Shown here piece after piece: positions 43,050-51,995 of a stretch of DNA of 64,000 nucleotides. The stretch lies in the NCBI GenBank assembly GCA_965224675.1, contig CBDDAA010000004.1:2232001-2296000 (forward strand), written 5' to 3'. Numbering within the stretch: the first letter of the stretch is position 1; each line of letters begins with the position of its first letter. The position numbers were made by a program, and so were the translations under genes. Under the pieces are notes generated by a model, which worked only from the letters and a program-made list of their open reading frames with translations, did no database searches and was not told the DNA's origin. The DNA is from UBA7957 sp965224675. GTDB taxonomy: Bacteria > Pseudomonadota > Gammaproteobacteria > Granulosicoccales > Granulosicoccaceae.

Positions 43050-45008
43050 TTAATTCGAGTGAATGATCTCAAAAGAAGCCTTCTTTTGGTATCCAGATAC
43101 ATTTTCTGATAATAATTTCTCTAATGAAATAATGTCATCGGCCTTTCCCGCTTCAATTAATTGTTGCAAGCAGTTTTTTTCAAGTACAGCATACCTACTG
43201 AATGCTTCATGCCCTTTTTTAATTTTCTTATGACTGGTCGCCCGGGATGAGTTTTTATCTATTAATAGTTCCTCAAACAATTTCTCTCCTGGTCTGATTC
43301 CGGTAAAAATTATTTCTATATCCCTGCTGACTAAATCAGGATCGTATGTAGCTCTTTTCCTGTCCAATACTTTCAATCCATGTAAACGGATCATGGCCTT
43401 CGCCAAATCCACTATTTTCACTGGATTACCCATATCCAACAAAAATACCTCACCGCCTTTTGCCATTGAACCTGCTTGTATAACCAATGATACAGCTTCA
43501 GATATAGTCATAAAGTAGCGTGTCATATCAGGGTGTGTAACGGTTACTGGACCGCCTTGTGCAATCTGGTTTTTAAAAAGTGGAATCACCGAACCTGATG
43601 AGCCCAGGACATTACCAAATCGAACCATACAATAGGTGGTTTTTTGATCAGGCTCAGCAGCTTTGGATTGTAAAATAAGTTCTGCAATACGTTTTGTAGC
43701 GCCCATCACATTTGTGGGTCTCACTGCTTTGTCCGTTGAGATAAAAACAAATGTTTCCACGCGATGTTTTTCTGCCTGTAAAACCAGATTTCTGGTTCCC
43801 AGTACGTTCGTTTTAACCCCTTCGAAAGGATGTGCTTCAACCATAGGTACATGTTTGTACGCTGCCGCGTGATAAACAGTCTCAGGCTTGTATAGGTTGA
43901 ATATCTCAGAAACTCGTTTATCATCTGTTATCGATCCTAGTGCGGTAATCACAACAGTATTTACTGTCTGATTAGACTTAAGAGCGATCAATTCCTGTTC
44001 AACTTTGTATAGTGATGGTTCTGAGTTGTCCAATAGCACCAAACTGGCAGGTTCCAGACTTAAAATTTGTCGACATAGCTCCGAGCCGATTGAGCCACCC
44101 GCCCCCGTGATTAATACCCGTTTACCTTTTATATTTTTAATTAGAAGATTCTGATCTGGCTCTACTGGTGCTCTTCCCAGCAAGTCCTCAAGCTTAATTG
44201 TACGAATGTCATCAGGTGATGATTTTCCTGAAACGATATCAGTAATGGATGGTATCGTTTTAATCGGTACATGAAACTGTTCGGCTGATCTCAAAAGTTT
44301 GCTGTATCGCTCTCCTTGAATAGAGGGCATAGCCATTATAATTTCTGCGATTTCGTGCTTCTTAAAAACCTGTGTAATGTTTGGGTGTTTGGGATTACAT
44401 ATATTCAACCCTGATAAAGTGGATCCAATTAGTGCATAACTGTCATCAAGGAAAATTACTGGATGGTATTCATTGCTCAACCTCATTAAGCTCACTAATT
44501 GCCTGCCTGCTGCTCCAGCACCATAGATGGCAACAGGTTTACCATTATTCTCTATCCCTGTGTTATGAATCCTCGCCCATACAGCTCTCACCCCCATCGT
44601 AAGCGTGACAAGAATCAAACCATAAATAAAAAAAACTGACCTGGGTGCGTAGGTTACCGGGAAAAGGTAGAGTAAAGAGAGTAAGGCGGCGGATGACGCT
44701 ATTGCGCCCTTTATCAGTTGTTCGAACTGCCTGCTTGATGAGGCCCGTACTACCCAACGATATATGCCAAGGCCGGCAAACATCAAGACGGTAAGGGGCG
44801 GTAGGAATAATAAGAGATACCATATGTTCTGTAAGTAACTGTATGGTTGCCCCAATCGTAGAGAAAAAGCTGCCCAAACCGAAAAAGCAACAATGCCAGC
44901 GTCAATCGCGAAAGAGAGTATCTGCTTTTTCGTACGCCCGGTATTTGATAGGTTTTCTAAAATATAGTGAGCGGTAAACTTGAATGGAATTAAGGGTATT
45001 GTCTTCAT
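43050..45008 (-). CDS. PglF/FlaA1-like UDP-HexNAc 4,6-dehydratase with membrane domain
   Basis: A 652-residue polysaccharide biosynthesis protein. The N-terminal ~170 residues hold four membrane helices. A first Rossmann domain has 'VAIYGAGAAGRQLVSLM'. The catalytic extended-SDR domain has 'VLITGAGGSIGSELCRQIL', 'YHAAAYKHVPMVE', and 'FISTDKAVRPTNVMGATKR', where Met replaces the usual catalytic Tyr (M-x-x-x-K), the hallmark of PglF-type dehydratases. It makes a UDP-4-keto-6-deoxy-HexNAc, the branch point for both bacillosamine and QuiNAc/FucNAc routes. ATG 45008 is preferred to TTG 45038. It is the first gene of the long minus-strand run, and both cassettes may depend on it. Confidence 0.93.
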   Translation of the reverse strand: MKTIPLIPFKFTAHYILENLSNTGRTKKQILSFAIDAGIVAFSVWAAFSLRLGQPYSYLQNIWYLLLFLPPLTVLMFAGLGIYRWVVRASSSRQFEQLIKGAIASSAALLSLLYLFPVTYAPRSVFFIYGLILVTLTMGVRAVWARIHNTGIENNGKPVAIYGAGAAGRQLVSLMRLSNEYHPVIFLDDSYALIGSTLSGLNICNPKHPNITQVFKKHEIAEIIMAMPSIQGERYSKLLRSAEQFHVPIKTIPSITDIVSGKSSPDDIRTIKLEDLLGRAPVEPDQNLLIKNIKGKRVLITGAGGSIGSELCRQILSLEPASLVLLDNSEPSLYKVEQELIALKSNQTVNTVVITALGSITDDKRVSEIFNLYKPETVYHAAAYKHVPMVEAHPFEGVKTNVLGTRNLVLQAEKHRVETFVFISTDKAVRPTNVMGATKRIAELILQSKAAEPDQKTTYCMVRFGNVLGSSGSVIPLFKNQIAQGGPVTVTHPDMTRYFMTISEAVSLVIQAGSMAKGGEVFLLDMGNPVKIVDLAKAMIRLHGLKVLDRKRATYDPDLVSRDIEIIFTGIRPGEKLFEELLIDKNSSRATSHKKIKKGHEAFSRYAVLEKNCLQQLIEAGKADDIISLEKLLSENVSGYQKKASFEIIHSN

Positions 45009-45885
45009 GTGGATCTTAAAATGTTTACCTTCTTCCAATGTGGAAACAGCTGTACTGTCAACAATAATGTCATTGTTGAATACTAACTGTCGTTCACAAA
45101 CTTAAGTGATAACCATCGCAAACTTCCAGGTTAGGTAAAATCCGAAAATTTGCCTCGTTACCGTTTTTTAACACATAAAAAAACGAATAAGTCTTGACTT
45201 TTATCATCGCTTAGCAAAATGCCGTTGATGTAACAATCTCAGCTAATCTATTGATTTTTAATGGTTGTAGAGGCGCGTAATGTAACATTTAGTACACTTA
45301 AATAGCAATGTAATTCATGGTTCCAAAGCCATCATTAGATAATGTTAACATTCAGATTCAGGTATTGACTCTTTGACGATTGAGGTAAATATAGCTTACA
45401 TTTTATTGCCAATCTTAAGGCGTTTATTAGTAAAAGCCCGGAACTCTTTGTTTAACTATAAAATCTCGAATAAAGAGCTTCACAAAGTGAATGTATACAG
45501 ATGCAATAAATACACAGTTTGTGACTAAGATCAAAAAAAATAGTTTGTTTGATATGGTAACTTCGTCACAGTATTAGTGTATGTCTATCACAGGTTATTA
45601 GGTATCTATCGATTTGTTATTTTCATCAGATGTGATTTTACTCTCGCCTGAAACAATCCGTTTACCCTGTAAAAATGATAAACACCTCTCGCTTTTCCAA
45701 TTTCTGTGATCCAATTCTTAGACTTTTCTATGTGAATGACTATTTCTGTTTTTACCTGTTAAGACAGACAGGCCAAATGCTGTCTAAAATCTTAACTCAA
45801 TTGTCTATTCAATGAACCCATCATATAAATCAATGATAATATGTGGTTAGAATTCATTCTCTAAAAAAATCAGATATCCAGCAAT
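45009..45885. promoter_or_regulatory. Long divergent intergenic region between the polysaccharide locus and the ABC exporter
   Basis: About 880 AT-rich bases with no coding frame. It separates the divergent PglF-like gene (minus) and the ABC transporter gene (plus), so it should hold promoters and probably a regulatory leader for the polysaccharide operon. I looked for a JUMPstart/ops motif (GGCGGTAG) and did not find one. No clear sigma-70 pair stands out. Confidence 0.45.
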
Positions 45886-47607
45886 TTGAAATCACTCATA
45901 ACCAATAGTCCTCTACCTGCTCTTTGGCTGGCTTTTATTGAGTTTTTCCGATACGCGCCTGGTTCTGTATTACTTAGCTTGGTATTTATGCTGTTCCAGG
46001 GTCTGACGACTGGTATTGGGCTTTTACTGATTATCCCGTTGCTTGAACTGGTAGGATTTGAACTCATGGTCAGTAAGGGCCATGCATTTACTGAGTTCAT
46101 TAAAGATTTTTTTATCACTCTGAATATTCCGCTCACCTTACCCGTAATTCTGACCCTCTACGTTTTGCTGATTACACTCATCTCAATATTTCGATATCGA
46201 GTGACTGTCCTGACAATCGGCATACAACAACAGTACATTTGCCGATTGCGAGACCAACTTTTTTACGCTTTGTTACACGCCCGTTGGCAGTATATTGCTC
46301 AGCATAGAATGTCTGATTTTATCCATAGCTTGAGTAGTCAGGTTCAGTCAGTGGGTCAAGCGGCTTATCAGATGCTCAACTTGATCAGTCAAATAATACT
46401 TGTAATCGTCTATCTGATTTTATCCATGGTTTTATCATGGAAAATGAGCCTGATGGCATTGGCTTGTGCCGCATTTTTATTTATCTTCTTATTACCCTTG
46501 AATAGGCGTATTTATCAGTCGGGTGAAATCCAGCTGGTTAGCTATCAGCAAATATTTCAGATGCTGACTGAACAGCTCGCAAGCTTAAAAATGATCAAGA
46601 GTTATGGTAGTGAAAAATACCATGCTCGCAAGCTACAACAAGCCGGGAATACATTAGAGCAACAACATATTCGTATTGCACGATATAACGCGCTCACTCG
46701 AATGTTATATATGATTGGTGCTGTTTGTAGTTTCAGTATATTATTTTATTTTGCAGTTCATTGGCTATCCGTCTCTTTAGCAACGCTTCTATTATTGCTG
46801 TTTATGTTTTCGCGTCTGCTACCCCAGGTTTCAACTATTCAATCCGGCTTTCAGCGGTTGATCCATCAATTACCCGCCTTTGATTCTATCCGGCAGATGT
46901 TAGTCGAATGTGAGCTGCATCGGGAAGTCATTGACGATGTCACAGTGCCTACCCCTACCATTCAACAACATTTGAAATTTAATAACGTTTATTACCAGTA
47001 TCCAGGTAAAGAAAAACCGATTATAACGAATCTCAGTTTTAAGCTGAAACATAATGAATCCATGGCTTTGACCGGCACCTCTGGTGTAGGTAAGTCTACC
47101 CTGGCTGATCTGATTGCTGGTTTACTGATACCTGACAATGGTGAAATTCTTTGTGATGATGCCCATCTGGAAGAGAATAATCGACTTGCATGGCGCAAAA
47201 CCGTTGCTTATGTCACTCAAGAAGTTTATCTGTTCCACGATACTATCAGGAACAATCTTATTTGGGTAAAACCAGATGCCAAAGAGCACGAATTGTGGGA
47301 GGCATTAACCTTAGCTGCTGCAGAGGATTTCGTTCAGTCACTTGCTCAAGGACTGGATACAGTAATCGGAGATAGAGGTATTCGCCTATCTGGCGGAGAG
47401 CGTCAGCGCCTGGCACTGGCCCGGGCATTGCTGTCTCAGCCACAACTTTTGATTTTGGATGAGGCCACCAGCGCACTGGATGATGAAAATGAAAGGAAAA
47501 TTCAGCAGGCACTTGGACAACTGCAAGGTAAGCTCACGGTTATTGTTATTGCCCATCGTGAAACCACTATTATGCATGTTGATAAAACCATAAAACTGGA
47601 AGCATGA
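45886..47607 (+). CDS. ABC exporter (fused membrane and ATPase domains), likely lasso-peptide exporter
   Basis: A 573-residue half-transporter of the MsbA/peptide-exporter type. Six hydrophobic helices (~20-310) precede the ATPase: Walker A 'GTSGVGKST' (397-405), Q-loop in 'AYVTQEVYLF', signature 'LSGGE' (501-505), Walker B 'LLILDE' (521-526) and H-loop His557. It lacks a C39 peptidase domain, as expected where the leader is removed in the cytoplasm by a separate B2 protease. Start codon TTG at 45886, no strong ribosome-binding site. It is convergent with the nucleotidyltransferase gene 53 bases away. Export and self-protection for the lasso product is the natural role, but transport of lipid-linked glycans cannot be excluded. 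Confidence 0.85.
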   Translation: MKSLITNSPLPALWLAFIEFFRYAPGSVLLSLVFMLFQGLTTGIGLLLIIPLLELVGFELMVSKGHAFTEFIKDFFITLNIPLTLPVILTLYVLLITLISIFRYRVTVLTIGIQQQYICRLRDQLFYALLHARWQYIAQHRMSDFIHSLSSQVQSVGQAAYQMLNLISQIILVIVYLILSMVLSWKMSLMALACAAFLFIFLLPLNRRIYQSGEIQLVSYQQIFQMLTEQLASLKMIKSYGSEKYHARKLQQAGNTLEQQHIRIARYNALTRMLYMIGAVCSFSILFYFAVHWLSVSLATLLLLLFMFSRLLPQVSTIQSGFQRLIHQLPAFDSIRQMLVECELHREVIDDVTVPTPTIQQHLKFNNVYYQYPGKEKPIITNLSFKLKHNESMALTGTSGVGKSTLADLIAGLLIPDNGEILCDDAHLEENNRLAWRKTVAYVTQEVYLFHDTIRNNLIWVKPDAKEHELWEALTLAAAEDFVQSLAQGLDTVIGDRGIRLSGGERQRLALARALLSQPQLLILDEATSALDDENERKIQQALGQLQGKLTVIVIAHRETTIMHVDKTIKLEA

Positions 47608-47660
47608 GCAAGATACTGGTGCAGTGTAGTGTTGTTTTCCTATCGGCCTTTCAATTGAGG

Positions 47661-48821
47661 TTAAAGTTTTAGTTTATAGATAAGGAATCGGATTATTGAT
47701 GCTACTGGGCGCAATAGATGAAAAAGGACGAATCGGCCAGGGTGCTTCCGATGCCAATCCGGATTTCTAACGGGTTTCTGTGCAATTCTTAGCAGCAGGA
47801 ACAGTATGTAATATTTTCTAGGGAGCCAGAATAGTCCTCTAAATAAGGTAATATAAGGATTTGGAATTTGCTTTCGTGACAAATTTCGCAATGCCACAGG
47901 TACACTCAGTTTTCGTTTTGCTGTCCTCTTACAGGGTAAATGCAAAATGCTCGGTATCGGTAATTTATAAATTTCTCCAGCTAGTGCCACAGCTTCAATC
48001 AAACAACGTTTGCAGTGATATTGATCGGCCATTTCCAGCAACTCAGGCCAATCAGGCTGATAATTGGCTAATAGTTCGGCTATGTCACTAAGCCAGTGTA
48101 ATCGATACCAGCCACACCTTGTCCCATGGAGCGATTGATACAGCCATAGATGTTTATTATTCAAAACAGTAATGCTTTGATTATTTATTTTTACCTGTGT
48201 AGAGCTTTCAATCAGGTCCGAAAACGATGCGGCTAATAGCGGCCATTCTATTACAAAGCGCCAGTGAATCTCGATCTCTGTACCATCCTGATGGTTGTAA
48301 ACACGATCTTTCGTTATTCGTGTCAAATACTTAATCTCAGCAATTGATGTGCTTGGATCAGGATGTATTCGCTTAAATCCCAAGGCTGTTTCTAACAGCT
48401 GCTCGGCCCGAGTAATATCAGCTTCGTCAATCAATATGTCGAGATCTTTAGACTCTCGATTCCCGCATTCAGCGTATAGATATTGTGATAAAGCGACTCC
48501 CTTCAAAACAATGAATCGAATATGATTATCTTTAAATAGCCGAGAGATTTTTACTAACCAGGCTGTTTGCAGTAACGAGTTACGCTGACACCTGATGACA
48601 TCATGATTCAATTGTTGAAATACAGGTTGTGAAAGGTGTTCCTTAAAGGCAGCTAGATTTCGATAGACTTGTGGTGTAACTCGGTGCCAGCGTACCAGCT
48701 GCAAAAATTCCATCCAATCAATATTGCCACCAACAACCAGATCGTTTACACGTGTTATCTGTTGCTGAGCAGATGGATGGGTTAAAGCCGTCAATAAATG
48801 AAACGCCTCAGATTTCTTCAT
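47661..48821 (-). CDS. Nucleotidyltransferase-family protein of lasso-peptide clusters
   Basis: A 386-residue protein of the 'uncharacterised nucleotidyltransferase' (NTP_transf_5) family. The catalytic features are 'FIVLKGVALSQYLY' (~103-116) and the metal-binding Asp126/Asp128 in 'ESKDLDILIDEAD'. A third carboxylate candidate lies in 'EIEIHWRF'. Members of this family accompany the kinase in kinase-bearing lasso clusters such as that of pseudomycoidin, where the kinase-made phosphate is further modified. Here the kinase is at 53918-54832, about 5 kb upstream on the same strand, so it probably acts on the same peptide. It is separated from the core genes by a regulator and an unknown gene. 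Confidence 0.82.
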   Translation of the reverse strand: MKKSEAFHLLTALTHPSAQQQITRVNDLVVGGNIDWMEFLQLVRWHRVTPQVYRNLAAFKEHLSQPVFQQLNHDVIRCQRNSLLQTAWLVKISRLFKDNHIRFIVLKGVALSQYLYAECGNRESKDLDILIDEADITRAEQLLETALGFKRIHPDPSTSIAEIKYLTRITKDRVYNHQDGTEIEIHWRFVIEWPLLAASFSDLIESSTQVKINNQSITVLNNKHLWLYQSLHGTRCGWYRLHWLSDIAELLANYQPDWPELLEMADQYHCKRCLIEAVALAGEIYKLPIPSILHLPCKRTAKRKLSVPVALRNLSRKQIPNPYITLFRGLFWLPRKYYILFLLLRIAQKPVRNPDWHRKHPGRFVLFHLLRPVASIIRFLIYKLKL

Positions 48822-48875
48822 TTAACGAAAGATATAGATGATTCAATCATAGCAAATATGATTGCTTGAAAAGCA

Positions 48876-50558
48876 TCAGTTTTTGGGATACACCGGCAAT
48901 AATCGCTTCAAATCATATATAAGGGCGATATTATCACCACGGCTTTCGGTTAGCTGAAGGCCATGCCGGGTTTTTGTCAATAACTGTGGTGCGTCCAACG
49001 TACTATTATTATTAATATTAACCAAACATCCACTGCATACAATCTCTACATTCGAAATTGAGTTGGAAGTCGCATTGATGATTTGCATAAATTTTCGGGT
49101 TAACAAATATGCCTGTTTGTCGTTTTGGTGCTGGAGAATCAAACCAATAATTCCGTATCCCAGATAACCTACTGAATTTTCACGTTTATATACACGATTC
49201 AAAATACTCAGTATATTTTCTAAATAAACCTGATTTTCAGTAATATTAACTCGACCATGCATAACACTCTTTGTTCCTGGAGAAATAAGCAATAAGCTAT
49301 GCTGCCCACCCATATCGGCATGCTCGTCAATGTAATGTTGTAACTCGTGTAGAAATTGCGTAGCGGAAAGCGTCCCTGCGGAAAAGTGTTTCTCCGTCAC
49401 GGGCGCGCTATTTTCTGTTTTGATTGCCTCTTTGATATTAAATCGCAGGACGGTTCCTGCCGTTTCCCCATCTTCCATCAGATCCTGACTGGTATATTGC
49501 ACTTTAACCAGCTGGCGATTGACATCGAAGAATTCGGATTCAACTTCGGTTTTTGCATTAGCCTCTGGAGAAGTCTCGCTCAGGACTTCGTTGATATGAT
49601 GCCCGATAAGTTCATCGTCTTTGCTGTAACCTAATAATTGCAGCGCACGTGAGTTGCTAAATCGCAAAATACCTTCCTCATCATAAGATAGGACCGCACC
49701 GTTAAGAGAGTCGATGACCACATCCATTTTAAGGTAGTTGATTTGAAGTTCTTTTCGTTGGCGAACCATCCGACTGATAGCATCAATTCGAGCTAATAAT
49801 AGCTCACTGGACTCATTTTTAAACATACACTCTACAGCACCAGCACGCAGACTTCGTTTAATAATGTGGTCAGAATAAGTCCCTGTTAGTATGGCGCAAG
49901 TGACATCACCTGTATCATTATCGTTGATTATTTCACGGCATAGCTCATCGCCAGTGGCATCCTGCAGATAATAATCCAGCACAGCTATATCAAATTGCCT
50001 GTCCTTTGCAGTTTGAATTCCCTGTGCGTAGCTCCCAACAACCGCCACTTCATAGCCTTGCAGCTTTAACAGATCACGCAATGCATAACGAATACTGGGA
50101 GAATCATCGACAACCAAAATACTAATATCCTGATTAGAGAATTTGGTTTCAAATGCATCTCCATCGGATTCAAAATCCTGATCTAATTGTTTTGCCAATA
50201 ACTCCTTAACCGTGCGGTATTCCTTCCAGCGAACCAGTACAGTGTGATTTCGTCCTGCAACCCAAGCTCGAGCGTCCGCACGAAGGTCTTGTGAAAGCAC
50301 AATAACGGGTAAATCATGAAAGTCAGTCGATTCAAGTAATTGCAAGAAGGTTTCAGATTCCTGATCGCGCACCCCGGGCCATCCAATCAGTACACAGCGG
50401 TATTCACTTTCAAAGACCTCAAACTGGCGTTTTAGTGCGTTATAAGCATTACTATAGGTAGTAAACCCATCGGTCTCGTAACCGTTTGCATCAGTATAAT
50501 TTTTTAGTACATAGCGCATTGTAGCCGATGGTTCGACCAGCATGATTCTGGAGTTCAT
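48876..50558 (-). CDS. Multi-domain signalling protein: degenerate REC, REC, PAS, degenerate GGDEF-like domain
   Basis: 560 residues. A first receiver-like domain (~3-125) lacks the phospho-aspartate: the strand reads 'VLIGWPG'. The second receiver (~146-265) is complete, with Asp151-Asp152 and phospho-site Asp195 in 'IAVLDYYLQD'. A PAS-like domain (~275-385, 'DGAVLSYDEEGILRFSNSRALQLLGYSKDDELIGHHINEVL' pattern) follows. The last ~165 residues have the outline of a GGDEF fold but with 'GYLGYG' where GG[DE]EF should be, so diguanylate cyclase activity is unlikely. It has no DNA-binding part. It lies between the lasso core genes and the nucleotidyltransferase, on the same strand, with its own 415-base upstream gap. 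Control of the cluster is possible but unproven. Confidence 0.83.
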   Translation of the reverse strand: MNSRIMLVEPSATMRYVLKNYTDANGYETDGFTTYSNAYNALKRQFEVFESEYRCVLIGWPGVRDQESETFLQLLESTDFHDLPVIVLSQDLRADARAWVAGRNHTVLVRWKEYRTVKELLAKQLDQDFESDGDAFETKFSNQDISILVVDDSPSIRYALRDLLKLQGYEVAVVGSYAQGIQTAKDRQFDIAVLDYYLQDATGDELCREIINDNDTGDVTCAILTGTYSDHIIKRSLRAGAVECMFKNESSELLLARIDAISRMVRQRKELQINYLKMDVVIDSLNGAVLSYDEEGILRFSNSRALQLLGYSKDDELIGHHINEVLSETSPEANAKTEVESEFFDVNRQLVKVQYTSQDLMEDGETAGTVLRFNIKEAIKTENSAPVTEKHFSAGTLSATQFLHELQHYIDEHADMGGQHSLLLISPGTKSVMHGRVNITENQVYLENILSILNRVYKRENSVGYLGYGIIGLILQHQNDKQAYLLTRKFMQIINATSNSISNVEIVCSGCLVNINNNSTLDAPQLLTKTRHGLQLTESRGDNIALIYDLKRLLPVYPKN

Positions 50559-50972
50559 GTTTGCTTTGTGTTCCTGTTTGTTTACGCTTTTGCAGAGTTC
50601 TTAACGGGTTGATAATCTGCAAGATTTTTGCCTAATACAACATCTATTAATCCATGAGACAACACATTATTGACCCAATGTTGTGCTGATTATTGACGCA
50701 AAGAATCTTATCGGTGGGTATTATCACTGAGTATTGCGTGCAGGCAAAGCCTGTTAAAAGTTTTCTCCAGAATTGTACAACCTGCTAAGAGTTATGCAAG
50801 CCAATGAAACCCTGTCAGAATGAAAAATCTACTAAAGAGTATAGTTGATAGTTTAAAAAATTAAATATAATCAATTGGTTATACTGTTAATATGAGAACG
50901 TTTAGTAATAAACCGGGTAGCTTTGTTTTACTGATTCTTTTCAATCTGGAATAAGTAATTACTATCTGCCAA
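50559..50972. other. AT-rich intergenic stretch upstream of the multi-domain regulator
   Basis: About 415 bases with no credible gene, only a 20-codon plus-strand frame near 50892. It probably contains the minus-strand promoter of the regulator. I see no clear terminator for the gene at 50973-51485. Confidence 0.4.
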
Positions 50973-51485
50973 TCATTGCTTATTTCTAGTATCAGTTTGG
51001 TTTTCTGACGCAATGTCTATTATTGACGGCAGGTTAAGTGGTGGTGGTCCACCTAGATTTCCGGGATAGCGATTCTCTGCAATGACAAAATAAGCCTCGG
51101 CATTACTGACTGAATAAGTGTTGGGAACCCCTGTTAAAAGATTTGTGGCATCAATATTAGATAAATTGGATTTGGCAATAGCCTGTCCCATATTGTTTGC
51201 TGTCATGCTGGGATCAATTTTTTTTAGATCTCCCCCAGTTCGTATTTTAAATGCAATTGAAGTTGATTCAATCGGGCTAATTTTTGTTGCACTAACTTGG
51301 CCATCAGGGTACTTACCCTGCGCTGTACGTAATTTCATCTTATCATGATCATTCTCTTCAACTGCAACAGGTGTAGCTATCACGTCGGTAACGCCGCCTC
51401 TAATATTGTTTCTATCCCACTTGATGAATGAGATTCCCAGTACCAGTAGAAAGCTTGAAACAGTAAGCCATCTTAAAATATACAT
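50973..51485 (-). CDS. Membrane-anchored protein of unknown function downstream of the lasso precursor
   Basis: A 170-residue protein with one N-terminal hydrophobic anchor ('WLTVSSFLLVLGISFIKW'). A soluble, probably periplasmic domain follows, low in aromatics and without cysteines. I recognise no family. The start is set by AGGAA eight bases before the ATG. Near the C-terminus is 'NLGGPPPLNLPSI', which shares Gly-Pro-Pro-Pro with the front of the predicted lasso core ('LGPPPNGP'); this may be chance. It is the next minus-strand gene after the precursor, 338 bases away, so a role in immunity, processing or sensing of the lasso product is conceivable but unsupported. Confidence 0.6.
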   Translation of the reverse strand: MYILRWLTVSSFLLVLGISFIKWDRNNIRGGVTDVIATPVAVEENDHDKMKLRTAQGKYPDGQVSATKISPIESTSIAFKIRTGGDLKKIDPSMTANNMGQAIAKSNLSNIDATNLLTGVPNTYSVSNAEAYFVIAENRYPGNLGGPPPLNLPSIIDIASENQTDTRNKQ

Positions 51486-51621
51486 ATCCTTAATTCCTTG
51501 ATTAATCGGTTATTATTTAAACTCGATCTGCATCACAAGCATGTGGCTAGTTTCTGCAAAAACGGATCTCGTCGAGTTATCAGATTTACCATCAAGAATC
51601 ATGCAATTTGTTCGATATCGG

Positions 51622-51644
51622 AAGGGTTTTTGTCCGAAACCCTT
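51622..51644. terminator. Hairpin between lasso precursor and downstream gene
   Basis: AAGGGTTT and AAACCCTT form an 8-bp stem with a seven-base loop, about 180 bases after the precursor stop. No long T-run follows on the minus strand, so it could be an attenuator or a 3'-end stabilising structure rather than a full terminator. It could favour a short, abundant precursor message. Confidence 0.35.
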
Positions 51645-51823
51645 GCAACTGCTCCAATTTTTATGATACATAGCGATTCACGTAGAAATTATCGTCAATT
51701 TCCAAAGGAAAAAATCAATAATTGGTATACAGAATTTCCTTGTTCAGCACTAATGCCAACCACCCATTCATAGGGTCCAAAATTCAGATGAAAGCACCAG
51801 GCACGGGTTGAATGTTTATTTTT

Positions 51824-51988
51824 TTAACTCTCGGGAGTTCCGAATGCGATTGCGTCTGGTCCATTTGGTGGTGGACCCAAAGTAAATGAACCTACACTTC
51901 CAAAATCCACTAATTCAGGTGTAATGTATTCCTTTTTGGATTCAGTCAGTTCAGTGTGTGAGCCATTCTCATTACATTTTATGTTCAT
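51824..51988 (-). CDS. Lasso-peptide precursor (A gene), 54 residues
   Basis: I translated this small frame by hand. The leader (residues 1-37) contains 'EYITPELVDFGSVGSFTL', which has the class II lasso leader pattern: Tyr21-x-x-Pro24 for B1 binding, Leu26, Gly30 and Thr36 at position -2. The core starts with Gly38 and reads GPPPNGPDAIAFGTPES. Gly1 and Asp8 of the core are correctly spaced for an eight-residue macrolactam ring, leaving a nine-residue tail. The last residue is Ser, the position phosphorylated by known lasso kinases. The ATG lies seven bases after the cyclase stop, with a weak GAG upstream, so the precursor is the distal cistron. The role of the mature peptide (antimicrobial or signalling) is unknown. 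Confidence 0.92.
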   Translation of the reverse strand: MNIKCNENGSHTELTESKKEYITPELVDFGSVGSFTLGPPPNGPDAIAFGTPES

Positions 51989-51995
51989 TTATTGC

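Noticed and set aside
43663..43872. Plus-strand frame inside the PglF-like gene, and many similar frames in other genes
   Set aside because: Shadow frames antisense to or out of frame with clearly conserved genes.
45009..45885. JUMPstart/ops leader for the polysaccharide operon
   Set aside because: I searched both strands by eye for GGCGGTAG and found no match.
45886..47607. Assigning the ABC transporter to polysaccharide export
   Set aside because: Both polysaccharide cassettes already have Wzx/Wzy pairs and the ABC gene is divergent from them. The lasso cluster would otherwise lack an exporter, so that reading is preferred, though not proven.
50973..51485. Second lasso precursor within the 170-residue protein (GGPPPLNLPSIID)
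   Set aside because: There is no Tyr-x-x-Pro/Thr(-2) leader logic in front of it, and the protein has a membrane anchor.
51498..51773. 91-codon plus-strand frame opposite the lasso leader region
   Set aside because: No ribosome-binding site and biased composition; the minus strand carries the supported genes. I also read the minus strand here for a second lasso precursor and found none.
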